The notes beneath the pieces are model-generated. The model was given only the letters and a program-made list of their open reading frames with translations. It made no database searches and was not told the origin of the DNA. The position numbers and the translations under genes were made by a program. Shown here one piece after another: positions 45,934 through 55,029 of a stretch of DNA of 64,000 bases (position 1 is its first letter; each line of letters starts with the position of its first letter). This DNA is from Arthrobacter sp. PM3 (lineage in GTDB: Bacteria; Actinomycetota; Actinomycetes; Actinomycetales; Micrococcaceae), in NCBI RefSeq assembly GCF_003352915.1, contig NZ_CP022314.1:4256057-4320056 (forward strand), given 5' to 3'.

Positions 45934-46030
45934 TGGTCTTTTTTAGCACGTCTGTACGGCGGCCCCGGCAGGGCACACCGGCGCCCTGCGGCGTGTGGGG
46001 CGCGTCACAGCGGCGCGCACTGTCCGGAAA

Positions 46031-46076
46031 ACGACGCCGGCCGCGCACCCCTGCTGGGGTGCGCGGCCGGCGTCGT
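46031..46076 (-). terminator. 21-bp perfect hairpin downstream of citrate synthase gene
   Basis: Arms 46031-46051 and 46056-46076 are perfectly complementary with a TGCT loop. No T-run. Placed 54 nt after the gltA stop, it is probably an I-shaped terminator. Confidence 0.8.
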
Positions 46077-46129
46077 CCATGCCGTGCGTTGTCCTCGCCG
46101 TGCGGCGGCTGCCGCGAACGGCGGACCCG

Positions 46130-47413
46130 CTACAGCGACGGGTAGTTGCGTTCCGGTTCCCCGACGTAGAGCTGGCGCGGACGGCCGATCTTGGTGTTGG
46201 GGTCGCTGATCATCTCGCGCCACTGGGCGATCCAGCCCGGCAGGCGCCCGATGGCGAACAGAACGGTGAACATCTTCTCGGGGAAGCCCATGGCCTTGTA
46301 GATCAGGCCGGTGTAGAAGTCCACGTTGGGGTAGAGCTTGCGCTGGATGAAGTAGTCGTCGCCGAGCGCCTTCTCTTCCAGGCGCATGGCAATGTCCAGG
46401 AGCTCGTCGTTGCCGCCGAGCTTGCTGAGGACCTCGTGGGCCGTGGCCTTGATGATCTTGGCGCGGGGATCGTAGTTCTTGTAGACGCGGTGCCCGAACC
46501 CCATGAGGCGGACGCCGTCTTCCTTATTCTTGACCTTCTCCATGTAGTCCTCGGGCTTGATGCCTTCGGCCTGGATCTGGCGCAGCATCTTCAGGACGGC
46601 CTCATTGGCGCCGCCGTGGGCGGGGCCGAAGAGGGCGTTGATGCCGGCGGAGACGGACGCAAAGAGGTTCGCGTTCGAGGAACCGACCAGGCGGACGGTG
46701 GAGGTCGAACAGTTCTGCTCGTGGTCGGCGTGCAGGATCAGGAGCAGGTCCAGGGCCTTGGCGATGACCGGGTCGATCTCGTACTGCTCGGCCGGCAGGC
46801 CGAAGCTGAGCCGCATGAAGTTCTCGACGAGGTTCATCGAGTTGTCCGGATACAGCATGGGCTGGCCGATCGACTTCTTGTGCGCGTAGGCGGCGATGAC
46901 CGGCATCTTGGCCATGAGGCGGATGGTGGAAACTTCCACCTGCTCGGCGTTGAACGGATCCAGCGAGTCCTGGTAGAACGTCGAGAGCGCGGACACGGCC
47001 GAGGACAGCACCGGCATCGGGTGGGCGTCCCGGGGGAAACCGCTGAAGAAGCCCTTGAGCTCCTCGTGCAGCAGGGTGTGGTGGCGGATCCGCTGGTCGA
47101 AGGACTCCAGCTCGGCCGGCGTGGGGAGGTTGCCGTAGATCAGCAGGTAGGACACTTCCAGGAAGCTCGAGTGCTGGGCCAGCTGCTCGATCGGGTAGCC
47201 GCGGTAGCGCAGGATCCCGGCGTCACCGTCGATGTAGGTGATGGCCGACGTGGTCGCTGCGGTGTTCATGAATCCGGGGTCGAAGGCGACGGCTCCGGTC
47301 TGCTTCAGCAGCTTGGAAACGTCGTAGCCTTCGTTTCCTTCTACAACCTTGATGCGCGGGAGTTCGAGCTCGCCGCCGGCATGGCGCAGGGTTGCGCTGG
47401 TGGTTTCAGTCAT
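46130..47413 (-). CDS. gltA: Citrate synthase
   Basis: Condenses oxaloacetate and acetyl-CoA at the entry of the TCA cycle. 427 aa, the longer type II form. Catalytic residues are visible in LLILHADHEQNCSTSTVRLV, VRLMGFGHRVYKNYDPRAK and YPNVDFYTGLIYKAMG. GAGGAG sits 5-6 nt before the ATG within the palindrome CCTCATGAGG. The 228-nt upstream gap holds a 7-bp hairpin and a 12-bp palindrome. Confidence 0.97.
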   Translation of the reverse strand: MTETTSATLRHAGGELELPRIKVVEGNEGYDVSKLLKQTGAVAFDPGFMNTAATTSAITYIDGDAGILRYRGYPIEQLAQHSSFLEVSYLLIYGNLPTPAELESFDQRIRHHTLLHEELKGFFSGFPRDAHPMPVLSSAVSALSTFYQDSLDPFNAEQVEVSTIRLMAKMPVIAAYAHKKSIGQPMLYPDNSMNLVENFMRLSFGLPAEQYEIDPVIAKALDLLLILHADHEQNCSTSTVRLVGSSNANLFASVSAGINALFGPAHGGANEAVLKMLRQIQAEGIKPEDYMEKVKNKEDGVRLMGFGHRVYKNYDPRAKIIKATAHEVLSKLGGNDELLDIAMRLEEKALGDDYFIQRKLYPNVDFYTGLIYKAMGFPEKMFTVLFAIGRLPGWIAQWREMISDPNTKIGRPRQLYVGEPERNYPSL

Positions 47414-47482
47414 GGAGTCTCCTCATGAGGCGTCGGGGCCTCTGTCGAAAGCTGGTCCAACATCTGGTGAAGCTGCCCGCGG

Positions 47483-47500
47483 ATCCTGTGCGGACAGGAT
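47483..47500 (-). promoter_or_regulatory. Hairpin in the gltA upstream region
   Basis: ATCCTGT-GCGG-ACAGGAT, a perfect 7-bp inverted repeat about 70-87 bp upstream of the gltA start. Either a leader hairpin or an operator. Confidence 0.4.
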
Positions 47501-47613
47501 TTCCAAAGGCTGCGCTGCCTTCTTGTGGAAAGCCACCATTGATCGTCAGTTAAAAAGTACCGTCACTTCGCGGGTGGCACTAATCCGCGAGGGCGCCAAA
47601 CCGCCGAAAACAC

Positions 47614-47625
47614 GCCACATGTGGC
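47614..47625. promoter_or_regulatory. 12-bp palindrome between dapC and gltA
   Basis: GCCACATGTGGC is perfectly self-complementary and lies ~200 bp upstream of gltA and just after the dapC stop. It has an ACATGT core like the array at 49.7 kb. Confidence 0.4.
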
Positions 47626-47641
47626 ACGCGTCACAGCATTG

Positions 47642-48790
47642 TTACGCCCCCGTGGCCAGCCTCGCGACGGCGGCGTCGATCCTCTCGTCGCTGGCGGTCA
47701 GCGCCACCCGGATGAAGCCGTTGCCGGCGTCGCCGTAGAAAACCCCGGGGCCGACGACGATGCCGCGCTCCGCGAGCCTGCCCACCGTGTCCCATGTGGC
47801 TTCGCCGGCCGTGGACCACAGGTAGAGCCCGGCCCGGGACTCGTGGATGGTCAGCCCGAAGCTCTCCAGCGCCGGCACGAGCCGTTCCCGGCGTCCGCGG
47901 TAGAGGTCCTTCTGGGCCAGAACGTGGGCGTCGTCGCCCAGGGCGACCCGCATGGCTTCCTGGACCGGGTACGGAACGATCATGCCGGCGTGTTTGCGGC
48001 TGTTGACCAGGTTTGCCATGATCGCCGGGTCGCCGGCGACGAACGCGGCGCGGTAGCCGGCCACATTGGACTGCTTGCTCAGCGAATACACGGCCAGGAG
48101 GCCTTCATGCGAGCCGTCCGTGACCTGCGGGTCCAGGATGCTGGGGACGGGTGCGCCGCCGCGCTGGACATCCCACTCCCCCCAGCCAAGTTCGGCGTAA
48201 CATTCGTCGGATGCGACCACCGCGCCGATCTCGCGGGCCTGGCGGACGATCCGCTGCAGCGATGCGATGTCCCGGACGCTGCCGGTGGGGTTGGCCGGGG
48301 AATTGACCCAGACCAGGCGCACCCGGGAGCGGGTGCCGGCGTCGAGCTCGTCAAGATCATCAGCCGCGACCTGCTCCGCACCGGCAAACGTCGCACCGAT
48401 GTCGTAGGTGGGGTACGCCACCGTTGGGCGGACCACAACGTCGCCCGGCTTCAGGCCGAGCAGGAACGGCAGCCATGCGACGAGCTCCTTCGATCCCACG
48501 GTCGGCATGACGTTCTGCGGATCCAGCCCGGGCACACCGCGCCGGCGCTCAAACCAGCCGGCAATAGCTTCCCGGAGCGCCGCTGTCCCGTGGACAGTGG
48601 GGTAGCCCGGGGCATCCGCTGCAGCGCGCAGCGCGTCCTGGATCAGTGCCGGCGTCGGATCCACCGGAGTGCCGATCGACAGGTTCACGGCTCCCGCCTC
48701 GTGCCGGGAGGCCGTGGCAAGATACGGCGCCATCGCCTCCCAAGGGTAGTCGGGCAGGCTCAAGCCGAAAGTGCGCACCGCGGATGTCAC
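47642..48790 (-). CDS. dapC: Succinyldiaminopimelate aminotransferase DapC
   Basis: PLP aminotransferase (fold type I) converting N-succinyl-2-amino-6-ketopimelate to N-succinyl-LL-DAP. 382 aa. Motifs: VNLSIGTPVDPTP, NVMPTVGSKELVAWLP, VRPTVAYPTYDIGA, WVNSPANPTG, ASDECYAELGW and the PLP-Lys in YSLSKQSNVAGYRAAF. GTG start, 12 nt after the ferredoxin stop, so the two share a transcript, as fdxC-dapC do in mycobacteria. Confidence 0.94.
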   Translation of the reverse strand: MTSAVRTFGLSLPDYPWEAMAPYLATASRHEAGAVNLSIGTPVDPTPALIQDALRAAADAPGYPTVHGTAALREAIAGWFERRRGVPGLDPQNVMPTVGSKELVAWLPFLLGLKPGDVVVRPTVAYPTYDIGATFAGAEQVAADDLDELDAGTRSRVRLVWVNSPANPTGSVRDIASLQRIVRQAREIGAVVASDECYAELGWGEWDVQRGGAPVPSILDPQVTDGSHEGLLAVYSLSKQSNVAGYRAAFVAGDPAIMANLVNSRKHAGMIVPYPVQEAMRVALGDDAHVLAQKDLYRGRRERLVPALESFGLTIHESRAGLYLWSTAGEATWDTVGRLAERGIVVGPGVFYGDAGNGFIRVALTASDERIDAAVARLATGA

Positions 48791-48802
48791 CCTTGTGCCG
48801 TC

Positions 48803-49129
48803 CTAGTGGTCTTGGTTCTGCGGCGGCAGGGCGGCGATCATGGGGTGGTCCGTGTGGGTGTTCCCGATCTTCGCGGCGCCGCCCGGGGAACCGAGCTCGT
48901 CGAAGAACTCAACATTGGCCTTGTAGTAGTCGGCCCACTCCTCGGGGGTGTCGTCCTCGTAGTAGATCGCTTCGACGGGGCAGACCGGCTCGCAGGCGCC
49001 ACAGTCCACGCACTCGTCGGGGTGGATGTACAGGGAACGCTCACCCTCGTAAATGCAGTCGACCGGGCACTCTTCAATACATGCCTTGTCCTTAACATCT
49101 ACACACGGCTGCGCGATTACGTACGTCAC
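48803..49129 (-). CDS. fdxA: 7Fe ferredoxin (FdxC/FdxA type)
   Basis: 108 aa electron carrier. The N-terminal half has CVDVKDKACIEECPVDCIYE and the second site CVDCGACEPVCPVEAIYYED, together a [3Fe-4S]/[4Fe-4S] pattern. The C-terminal extension is the usual WADYYKANVEFFDELGSPGG. GTG start beginning TYVIAQPCVDV, as in homologues. Upstream of and co-directional with dapC. Confidence 0.95.
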   Translation of the reverse strand: MTYVIAQPCVDVKDKACIEECPVDCIYEGERSLYIHPDECVDCGACEPVCPVEAIYYEDDTPEEWADYYKANVEFFDELGSPGGAAKIGNTHTDHPMIAALPPQNQDH

Positions 49130-49268
49130 GTCCCTGGCCTCTCCACGTTGGTTCCGGCGACCGGCCGGATGATTTTCCAGGCCCTGAGCCGGGCTGCTGA
49201 CTTCTGAGCCTATTATCTCCCAGCCTGTTCCCGCGAACCTAGCCGGACGTCACACTCGGTCCGCGTCT

Positions 49269-49274
49269 TACTAT
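49269..49274 (+). promoter_or_regulatory. -10 element of the leaderless SH3-like gene
   Basis: TACTAT, six bases before the ATG at 49281. Confidence 0.55.
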
Positions 49275-49280
49275 GATCTG

Positions 49281-49529
49281 ATGAGCTCGCCTTTGCCCCT
49301 GCCCCAGCAGTTCCTCTCCGGCGCCCCGCTGGGCACGCGCGTCGTGGTCCGGTACCGGATCGACGGCGGCCTGACGGACGCGCTAGGCGAGCTCGTGGCC
49401 CGCGGCCAGGGCGACTGCACCGTCCGCACCCGCCGGGCCGACGTCGTCATCGCGCTCCCCCTCGTCGTCGCAGCCAAGGAAGTCCCCCCGGCCCCACCCC
49501 GCCGCGGCCCCCGGGTCCCCGCTCCCTGA
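49281..49529 (+). CDS. Small SH3-like-barrel protein (N-terminal domain of Rv0428c-type acetyltransferases)
   Basis: 82 aa, mostly beta. GTRVVVRYRIDGGLTDALGE and DCTVRTRRADVVIALPLVVA, then AAKEVPP, resemble the N-terminal barrel that precedes a GNAT domain in some actinobacterial acetyltransferases. Here the protein ends in a Pro/Arg tail with no GNAT domain in any frame after it. It may be a genuine stand-alone domain or the remnant of a longer gene cut off where the repeat region begins. Confidence 0.7.
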   Translation: MSSPLPLPQQFLSGAPLGTRVVVRYRIDGGLTDALGELVARGQGDCTVRTRRADVVIALPLVVAAKEVPPAPPRRGPRVPAP

Positions 49530-49670
49530 CGGGCACGGCCGGCACGGGTGCGGCAGGGATGGGATCGGGTCGGGGGCTTGGATCGGGTCGGATTCGTAAG
49601 GGCTAGTTCGTGGGGGCTGGGGCGGGTTCGTGAGGGCTAGAGGCTCCCACCTTGCCCACCCCACCACTGG

Positions 49671-49932
49671 ACATGCTCTCCTCGCACCCCTCCGGCCGGA
49701 CATGCTCTCCCCACCACCCCGGCGCCACTGTACATGCCCTCCTGCCACTCCACCGGACGGACATGCCCTCCCCGCCACCCCGGGGCCACCGGACATGCTC
49801 CCCTCCCGCCCCTCCGGCCGGACATGCTCTCCGCACCACTGGACATGTCCTCCTGCCGCTCCATCGGACGGGCATGTGCTCCCCCTGGCCTCCCTCCCAG
49901 TGAGCATGCTCTTTTGCGGCCCGGAGAAATGG
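49671..49932 (+). repeat. 61-bp composite minisatellite of 29-bp and 32-bp RCATGY subunits
   Basis: RCATGY cores lie at 49671, 49700, 49732, 49761, 49793, 49822, 49843, 49872 and 49904. Spacings are 29, 32, 29, 32, 29, 21, 29 and 32, then 29 to a decayed GCATAG at 49933. The 29-bp type runs ACATGCYCTCCT and ends CCGGCCGG or TCGGACGG. The 32-bp type is ACATGCYCTCCCCRCCACCC and ends GCCACYGK. Since 61 is not a multiple of 3 the repeat is unlikely to encode a repeated peptide. Confidence 0.88.
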
Positions 49933-49972
49933 GCATAGGCCCACTATGTCCATCCGGTGAAGCCAGCGGAGG

Positions 49973-50041
49973 ACATGTCCAATGGTGGATCGAGCAACCG
50001 CAGGACATGCCCAATGGTGAATCCACGGACCGCGGGACGCG
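49973..50041 (+). repeat. Second, opposite-orientation group of array units
   Basis: ACATGTCCAATGGTGG (49973), ACATGCCCAATGGTGA (50005) and the decayed ACGCGTCCAGTGGCGG (50037) are spaced exactly 32 bp. CATGTCCARTGG is close to the reverse complement of the CCACTGGACATG that begins units at 49665 and 49837, so these run opposite to the first group. Confidence 0.75.
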
Positions 50042-50093
50042 TCCAGTGGCGGCGCCAGAAGTCTCGTCGTGAGTGGACAAGCCTCGGTGAGTC

Positions 50094-50159
50094 GGCGCGC
50101 TGTGGTGGTTTGGCATGTCGCGGTGGTTTGGCGCGCTGTGGTGGTTTAGCATGCCGCGA
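50094..50159 (+). repeat. 36-bp-period tandem duplication
   Basis: Copies 50094-50123 and 50130-50159 are nearly identical over 30 bp; both contain GTGGTGGTTTRGCATGYCGC, again with an RCATGY core. Confidence 0.85.
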
Positions 50160-50214
50160 CGGTTGCGCCGGCGGCGATGGTTCAAGAAGTTGCGGGACGA
50201 AGGCCGTCCCGTCC

Positions 50215-51025
50215 CTAGGCTGCGGCCGTGAGCCTGTTCAGGGTCTCCTTGACCATGGCGATGAACTCCTGCGGGTGATCCCTCAGCAACTGGTAGCTCA
50301 CGACAAGTGTCGGGATGCCGCGGCGCGTGGTGACATTCCACCGCCGTCGGTCCTCCTCAAAGCTCGCCTTGTCCATGTGGTAGGCAGCCCCATCCGTCTC
50401 GATCCCGAGCCGGCCGTCGACCATGAGGTCCAGATGACCCAAACCGGGCACATTGACCTGAGATTCGACATGGAACCCGGCCCGCCGGAGAAGATATCGC
50501 GCCAGGCACTCGATCACGGACTGCGATTGAGGCACGATCCCGGACACGATCCGACGCTCCCGGACGTCGTTTCGACCGTCGAGCCGCTGGCGCAGAGCAC
50601 TGATCTGGAGTCCTTTGAGCACGACGGCAGACTCGGCAACGACGAGGCCGTCAGGTTCGGGCAAGCAACGCAGGCTTTGGATGACGACATCCAGTAGCTT
50701 CAGCGGCGCGGAGGACCTGTGGCACACGTAGCCCGGGTAACTTCGGCTGTGCGTGATTGCCACGTGTGGTTCGTTGGGGGGCGTCAAGTACCCACAGCCC
50801 GCCCAGGAGGGCCGCGGTGACGCAGGCGGGCTCGGCGGGCAGCGAGCGGATGGCGATGAGCTGCGGGTCGGCTCCGGGAACTGCATAAACGCCGTAGGCA
50901 ACCCTCAACACGGCACCACTGGCCATTGCGGTCTTGAGCTGGAAATCGGATACGCCGGCGGCGGCAATGTGTTTGGCGCGCGCGACGCCGTCGTACTTGG
51001 TGAGTACCTCGATGATGTTGGCCAT
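50215..51025 (-). pseudogene. Frameshifted DUF559 (Vsr-like nuclease-fold) protein gene
   Basis: Two frames together make one protein of this family. Frame one starts ATG at 51025 (MANIIEVLTKYDGVARAKHI, a winged-helix-like AbiEi-type N-terminus) and reads through ACVTAALLGGLWVL. The match then jumps by one base to TPPNEPHVAITHSRSYPG, SLRCLPEPDGLVVAESAVVL and the DUF559 nuclease region GHLDLMVDGRLGIETDGAAY, then RRRWNVTTRRGIPTLVVSY, ending at 50215. Removing one T within CTTGACG (50782-50788) restores the frame. GIETDGAAYH keeps the presumed metal-binding acids. It is either a recent pseudogene or a sequencing error. Confidence 0.8.
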
Positions 51026-51134
51026 GGACCCATCGTGCAGTCGCGGACGGTGCGTGAGTAGTCGGGGCCGGGCTATGTGGACAACCCGGTGCAGCGCTCC
51101 TGGACCGCGGGTCGGCCCGCCAAGCCAACGGTGG

Positions 51135-51260
51135 ACATGCTCCGCGTTGCTGGACCGCGTGGGGCATGTCCGGTGGCCAGGAACGGGCATGTCCAGTGGG
51201 TGCGCCGGGGAACGGGCATGATGCCACGATGCCCACCAGCAGGCCCAAAAATGAGCATGT
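51135..51260 (+). repeat. RCATGY array, outlying group upstream of the DUF559 pseudogene
   Basis: Cores at 51135, 51164, 51187, 51216 (decayed GCATGA) and 51255; two of the four spacings are exactly 29 bp. GCATGTCCAGTGGG and GCATGTCCGGTGG have the orientation of the 49973-50041 group. With the left-hand groups it brackets the pseudogene. The rest of the 289-nt gap 51026-51314 shows no gene. Confidence 0.75.
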
Positions 51261-51270
51261 CCCGCCGGTT

Positions 51271-51300
51271 GGGGCGGGACGGGGCGGGACGGTGCGGGAC
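51271..51300 (+). repeat. 10-bp G-rich tandem repeat
   Basis: GGGGCGGGAC, GGGGCGGGAC and GGTGCGGGAC in tandem, followed by more G-tracts to 51314. The G-tracts could form a G-quadruplex on the plus strand. Confidence 0.8.
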
Positions 51301-51314
51301 GGGTGGGGGCGGGG

Positions 51315-51692
51315 TCAGCCGGCGGGCTGCCTGTACCGCCGGCACCACAGCAGCATGGCGATGGTGGTCACCGCAATGCCGAAGACCCAGACGTTGCCCG
51401 CGGTGTCGCCGATGATGAGCCGCTTGCCCGCTTCCAGGGTTGACCACCAACCTGTCAGCGCGTAACAGAGCACTCCGCACACCGCCGCGGGGATGACAGA
51501 GCGGAACGCCGCACCGAGCCACACCTGGGCCGAGCCCAGCAGGACCAGGGCCGCGGCTGCTCCCCAGGGAACCTGGAGGCCCGCCAGGACCAGGTCGTGC
51601 CGGTGCAGGGCCGTACCGGCCAGGGCCACAAAAAGGGCTGCCGGCACGGCGGCGGCAATGCCGCCTGCCGTACCGGCAACCCTCTTAGTCAT
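51315..51692 (-). CDS. Four-helix membrane protein of unknown function
   Basis: 125 aa with four predicted transmembrane helices: GIAAAVPAALFVALAGTALH, WGAAAALVLLGSAQVWLGAA, VIPAAVCGVLCYALTGWW and VWVFGIAVTTIAMLLWC. ATG start 27 nt after the typA stop, so probably in the typA transcript. No motif to suggest a function; homologues are expected beside typA in related genomes. Confidence 0.75.
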   Translation of the reverse strand: MTKRVAGTAGGIAAAVPAALFVALAGTALHRHDLVLAGLQVPWGAAAALVLLGSAQVWLGAAFRSVIPAAVCGVLCYALTGWWSTLEAGKRLIIGDTAGNVWVFGIAVTTIAMLLWCRRYRQPAG

Positions 51693-51719
51693 GGTGCAGC
51701 CGCAGCCCGGGGACCGGGA

Positions 51720-53648
<1,929 letters not shown>

Positions 53649-53953
53649 GCGTTATTGCTCGATTCAGTGGTGAAGTCAGCTGTGGTATCGCGACATTTCC
53701 AACCGGAACGCACGACGGATACGCCCCTCGACACAGGGCACCTGTTAATAGTCTAAGGGGTAGGCCATTTATTGGCCCAAATCGCGCATCCGCCCGCGCG
53801 CATGACAGCGCTCACAGTGGGCGCCGGCCCGCCGTCGCCGCCCCCGGGACGACACCCGAAAAAGTATTATTACTTGTGGGTAAAGTCACTGGATTTTCAC
53901 CCGTGCATGGCCCATTATGGCTCTGAAAGCAGCAAGCAAGCCCGGAGACATTC

Positions 53954-54877
53954 ATGCGAAACGCATCGGCTCTGTCCCGCTTTGTCGCAACGATGATCGC
54001 CGTAGGCGTAGTTCTTGGCGGCTGCGGGCAGGCAACTTTTTCACCCGCGCGGGACGCGGGCACCTCCGGCGCGCCCGCGGCCGCCGGCCAGGCCGGAATC
54101 GGCAACGGTACGGCAACCGGGGCCGGCAGCGCGGCGGCCAACGGCCCCGGAGCGCCGGTTGCGGCGGGGACCGCGGCCAAGACACGGATCGGCGCCACCG
54201 TCGATCCCGCCAGCCTGCCGGGCGGTGCGGTCTACCGCAATCCCGCCAACGGCCGCAGCGAGGTGATCATCAAGGACACCGCCAACATCGCAGTGCTCAT
54301 TGGCGACTCACAATCGGAACCGGCCTATGGCTGGCCCCGGCAGGGACTGGCCGCGGCCGGGTACAAGGTCTTCTTCTGCGGCCGCGGCGGCACCGGCTAT
54401 GTGGCCTCGAACGGCAAGACCGGCAACTACATTGATGCGCTTCAGCGCGGCGACTGGAAACTGCCGTACGGCACCCCGCCGCTTGTGGTGATCGAAGGAG
54501 GCGGAAACGACGCCGCCCGCGGCGCCTCCGATGCGCAGATCGTCGCCAACGCCGACCGGCTGATCACGAGCATCCAGCAGCGCTACCCCGCGGCACGGCT
54601 GCTCATGGTCGGCACGCTCGCGCGCGGAGCCCACTATGGCGGCGGCCGACGGAGCGCCGTTGACGCTCTTCTGGGCACCGTGGCGAGCCGGCACGGGCTG
54701 CCGTTCGTCAGCGCCGGCGACTGGCTCACCCGGTACAACCTCACCGGCTCGATGGCGGACGGGGTGCACCTGAACCGGCATGGCCATGCTGCCCTCGGCG
54801 CCGTTTTCGGCCAGCGGCTGGAAGCGATGGGGCTCGACTATGCGGACCCCGGCATGCTGGCCGGACTGATCCGCTGA
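53954..54877 (+). CDS. SGNH/GDSL-hydrolase-like lipoprotein
   Basis: 307 aa. Signal peptide with lipobox VVLGGCGQ (Cys about residue 24), then a ~50-residue Ala/Gly-rich linker. The SGNH blocks are VLIGDSQSEPAYGWP (nucleophile Ser), FFCGRGGTGY, VVIEGGGNDAARGA (GxND) and the acid/His pair MADGVHLNRHGH. It is probably a cell-surface esterase or acetylhydrolase. GGAGA precedes the ATG; TATTAT at 53865-53870 is a candidate -10 in an AT-rich patch. Confidence 0.88.
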   Translation: MRNASALSRFVATMIAVGVVLGGCGQATFSPARDAGTSGAPAAAGQAGIGNGTATGAGSAAANGPGAPVAAGTAAKTRIGATVDPASLPGGAVYRNPANGRSEVIIKDTANIAVLIGDSQSEPAYGWPRQGLAAAGYKVFFCGRGGTGYVASNGKTGNYIDALQRGDWKLPYGTPPLVVIEGGGNDAARGASDAQIVANADRLITSIQQRYPAARLLMVGTLARGAHYGGGRRSAVDALLGTVASRHGLPFVSAGDWLTRYNLTGSMADGVHLNRHGHAALGAVFGQRLEAMGLDYADPGMLAGLIR

Positions 54878-54931
54878 CACCGGCCCCGGCACCAGAAAAA
54901 ACGGCACCGGAAATCGGCACCGGGAAACGAC

Positions 54932-54974
54932 AAAGGAGCCGGTGGCCGCCCCCACGGGCGGTCACCGGCTCCTT
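54932..54974. terminator. Bidirectional terminator between lipoprotein gene and opp operon
   Basis: A 19-bp stem (54933-54951 with 54956-54974) with one G-T pair and a CCAC loop; AAA and TT flank it. It lies between convergent genes. Confidence 0.88.
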
Positions 54975-55029
54975 GCCGTTGCCTGCGTATTAGCTGCCAC
55001 ACAGTGTTAGCAGCGACAGGACTTTAGGA

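Larger units (their letters stand above)
49530..50214. repeat. Non-coding repeat patchwork with RCATGY array
   Basis: No gene is supported in this 685-bp stretch. Open frames exist in most phases because stops are rare, and none has a ribosome-binding site or family match. From left to right it holds GGATCGGGTCGG twice, TTCGTRRGGGCTRG three times (49593, 49607, 49627), the 61-bp RCATGY minisatellite (49671-49932) and its looser continuation, and a 36-bp tandem duplication (50094-50159). Confidence 0.85.

Noticed and set aside
49841..49850. GGACATGTCC as a p53-type or LexA-type site
   Set aside because: It matches the eukaryotic p53 half-site only by chance of a palindrome, and actinobacterial LexA boxes are of the TCGAAC...GTTCGA kind.
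49671..50154. CRISPR-like spacing of repeats
   Set aside because: The shared core is only 6-12 bp, the intervening sequences resemble each other instead of being unique, spacing alternates 29/32, and no cas gene is nearby.
49383..50341. Several overlapping open frames across the repeat region, on both strands
   Set aside because: They exist because stop codons are rare in the repeat. The 61-bp period shifts frame each unit, no ribosome-binding site is placed well, and no family similarity is visible.
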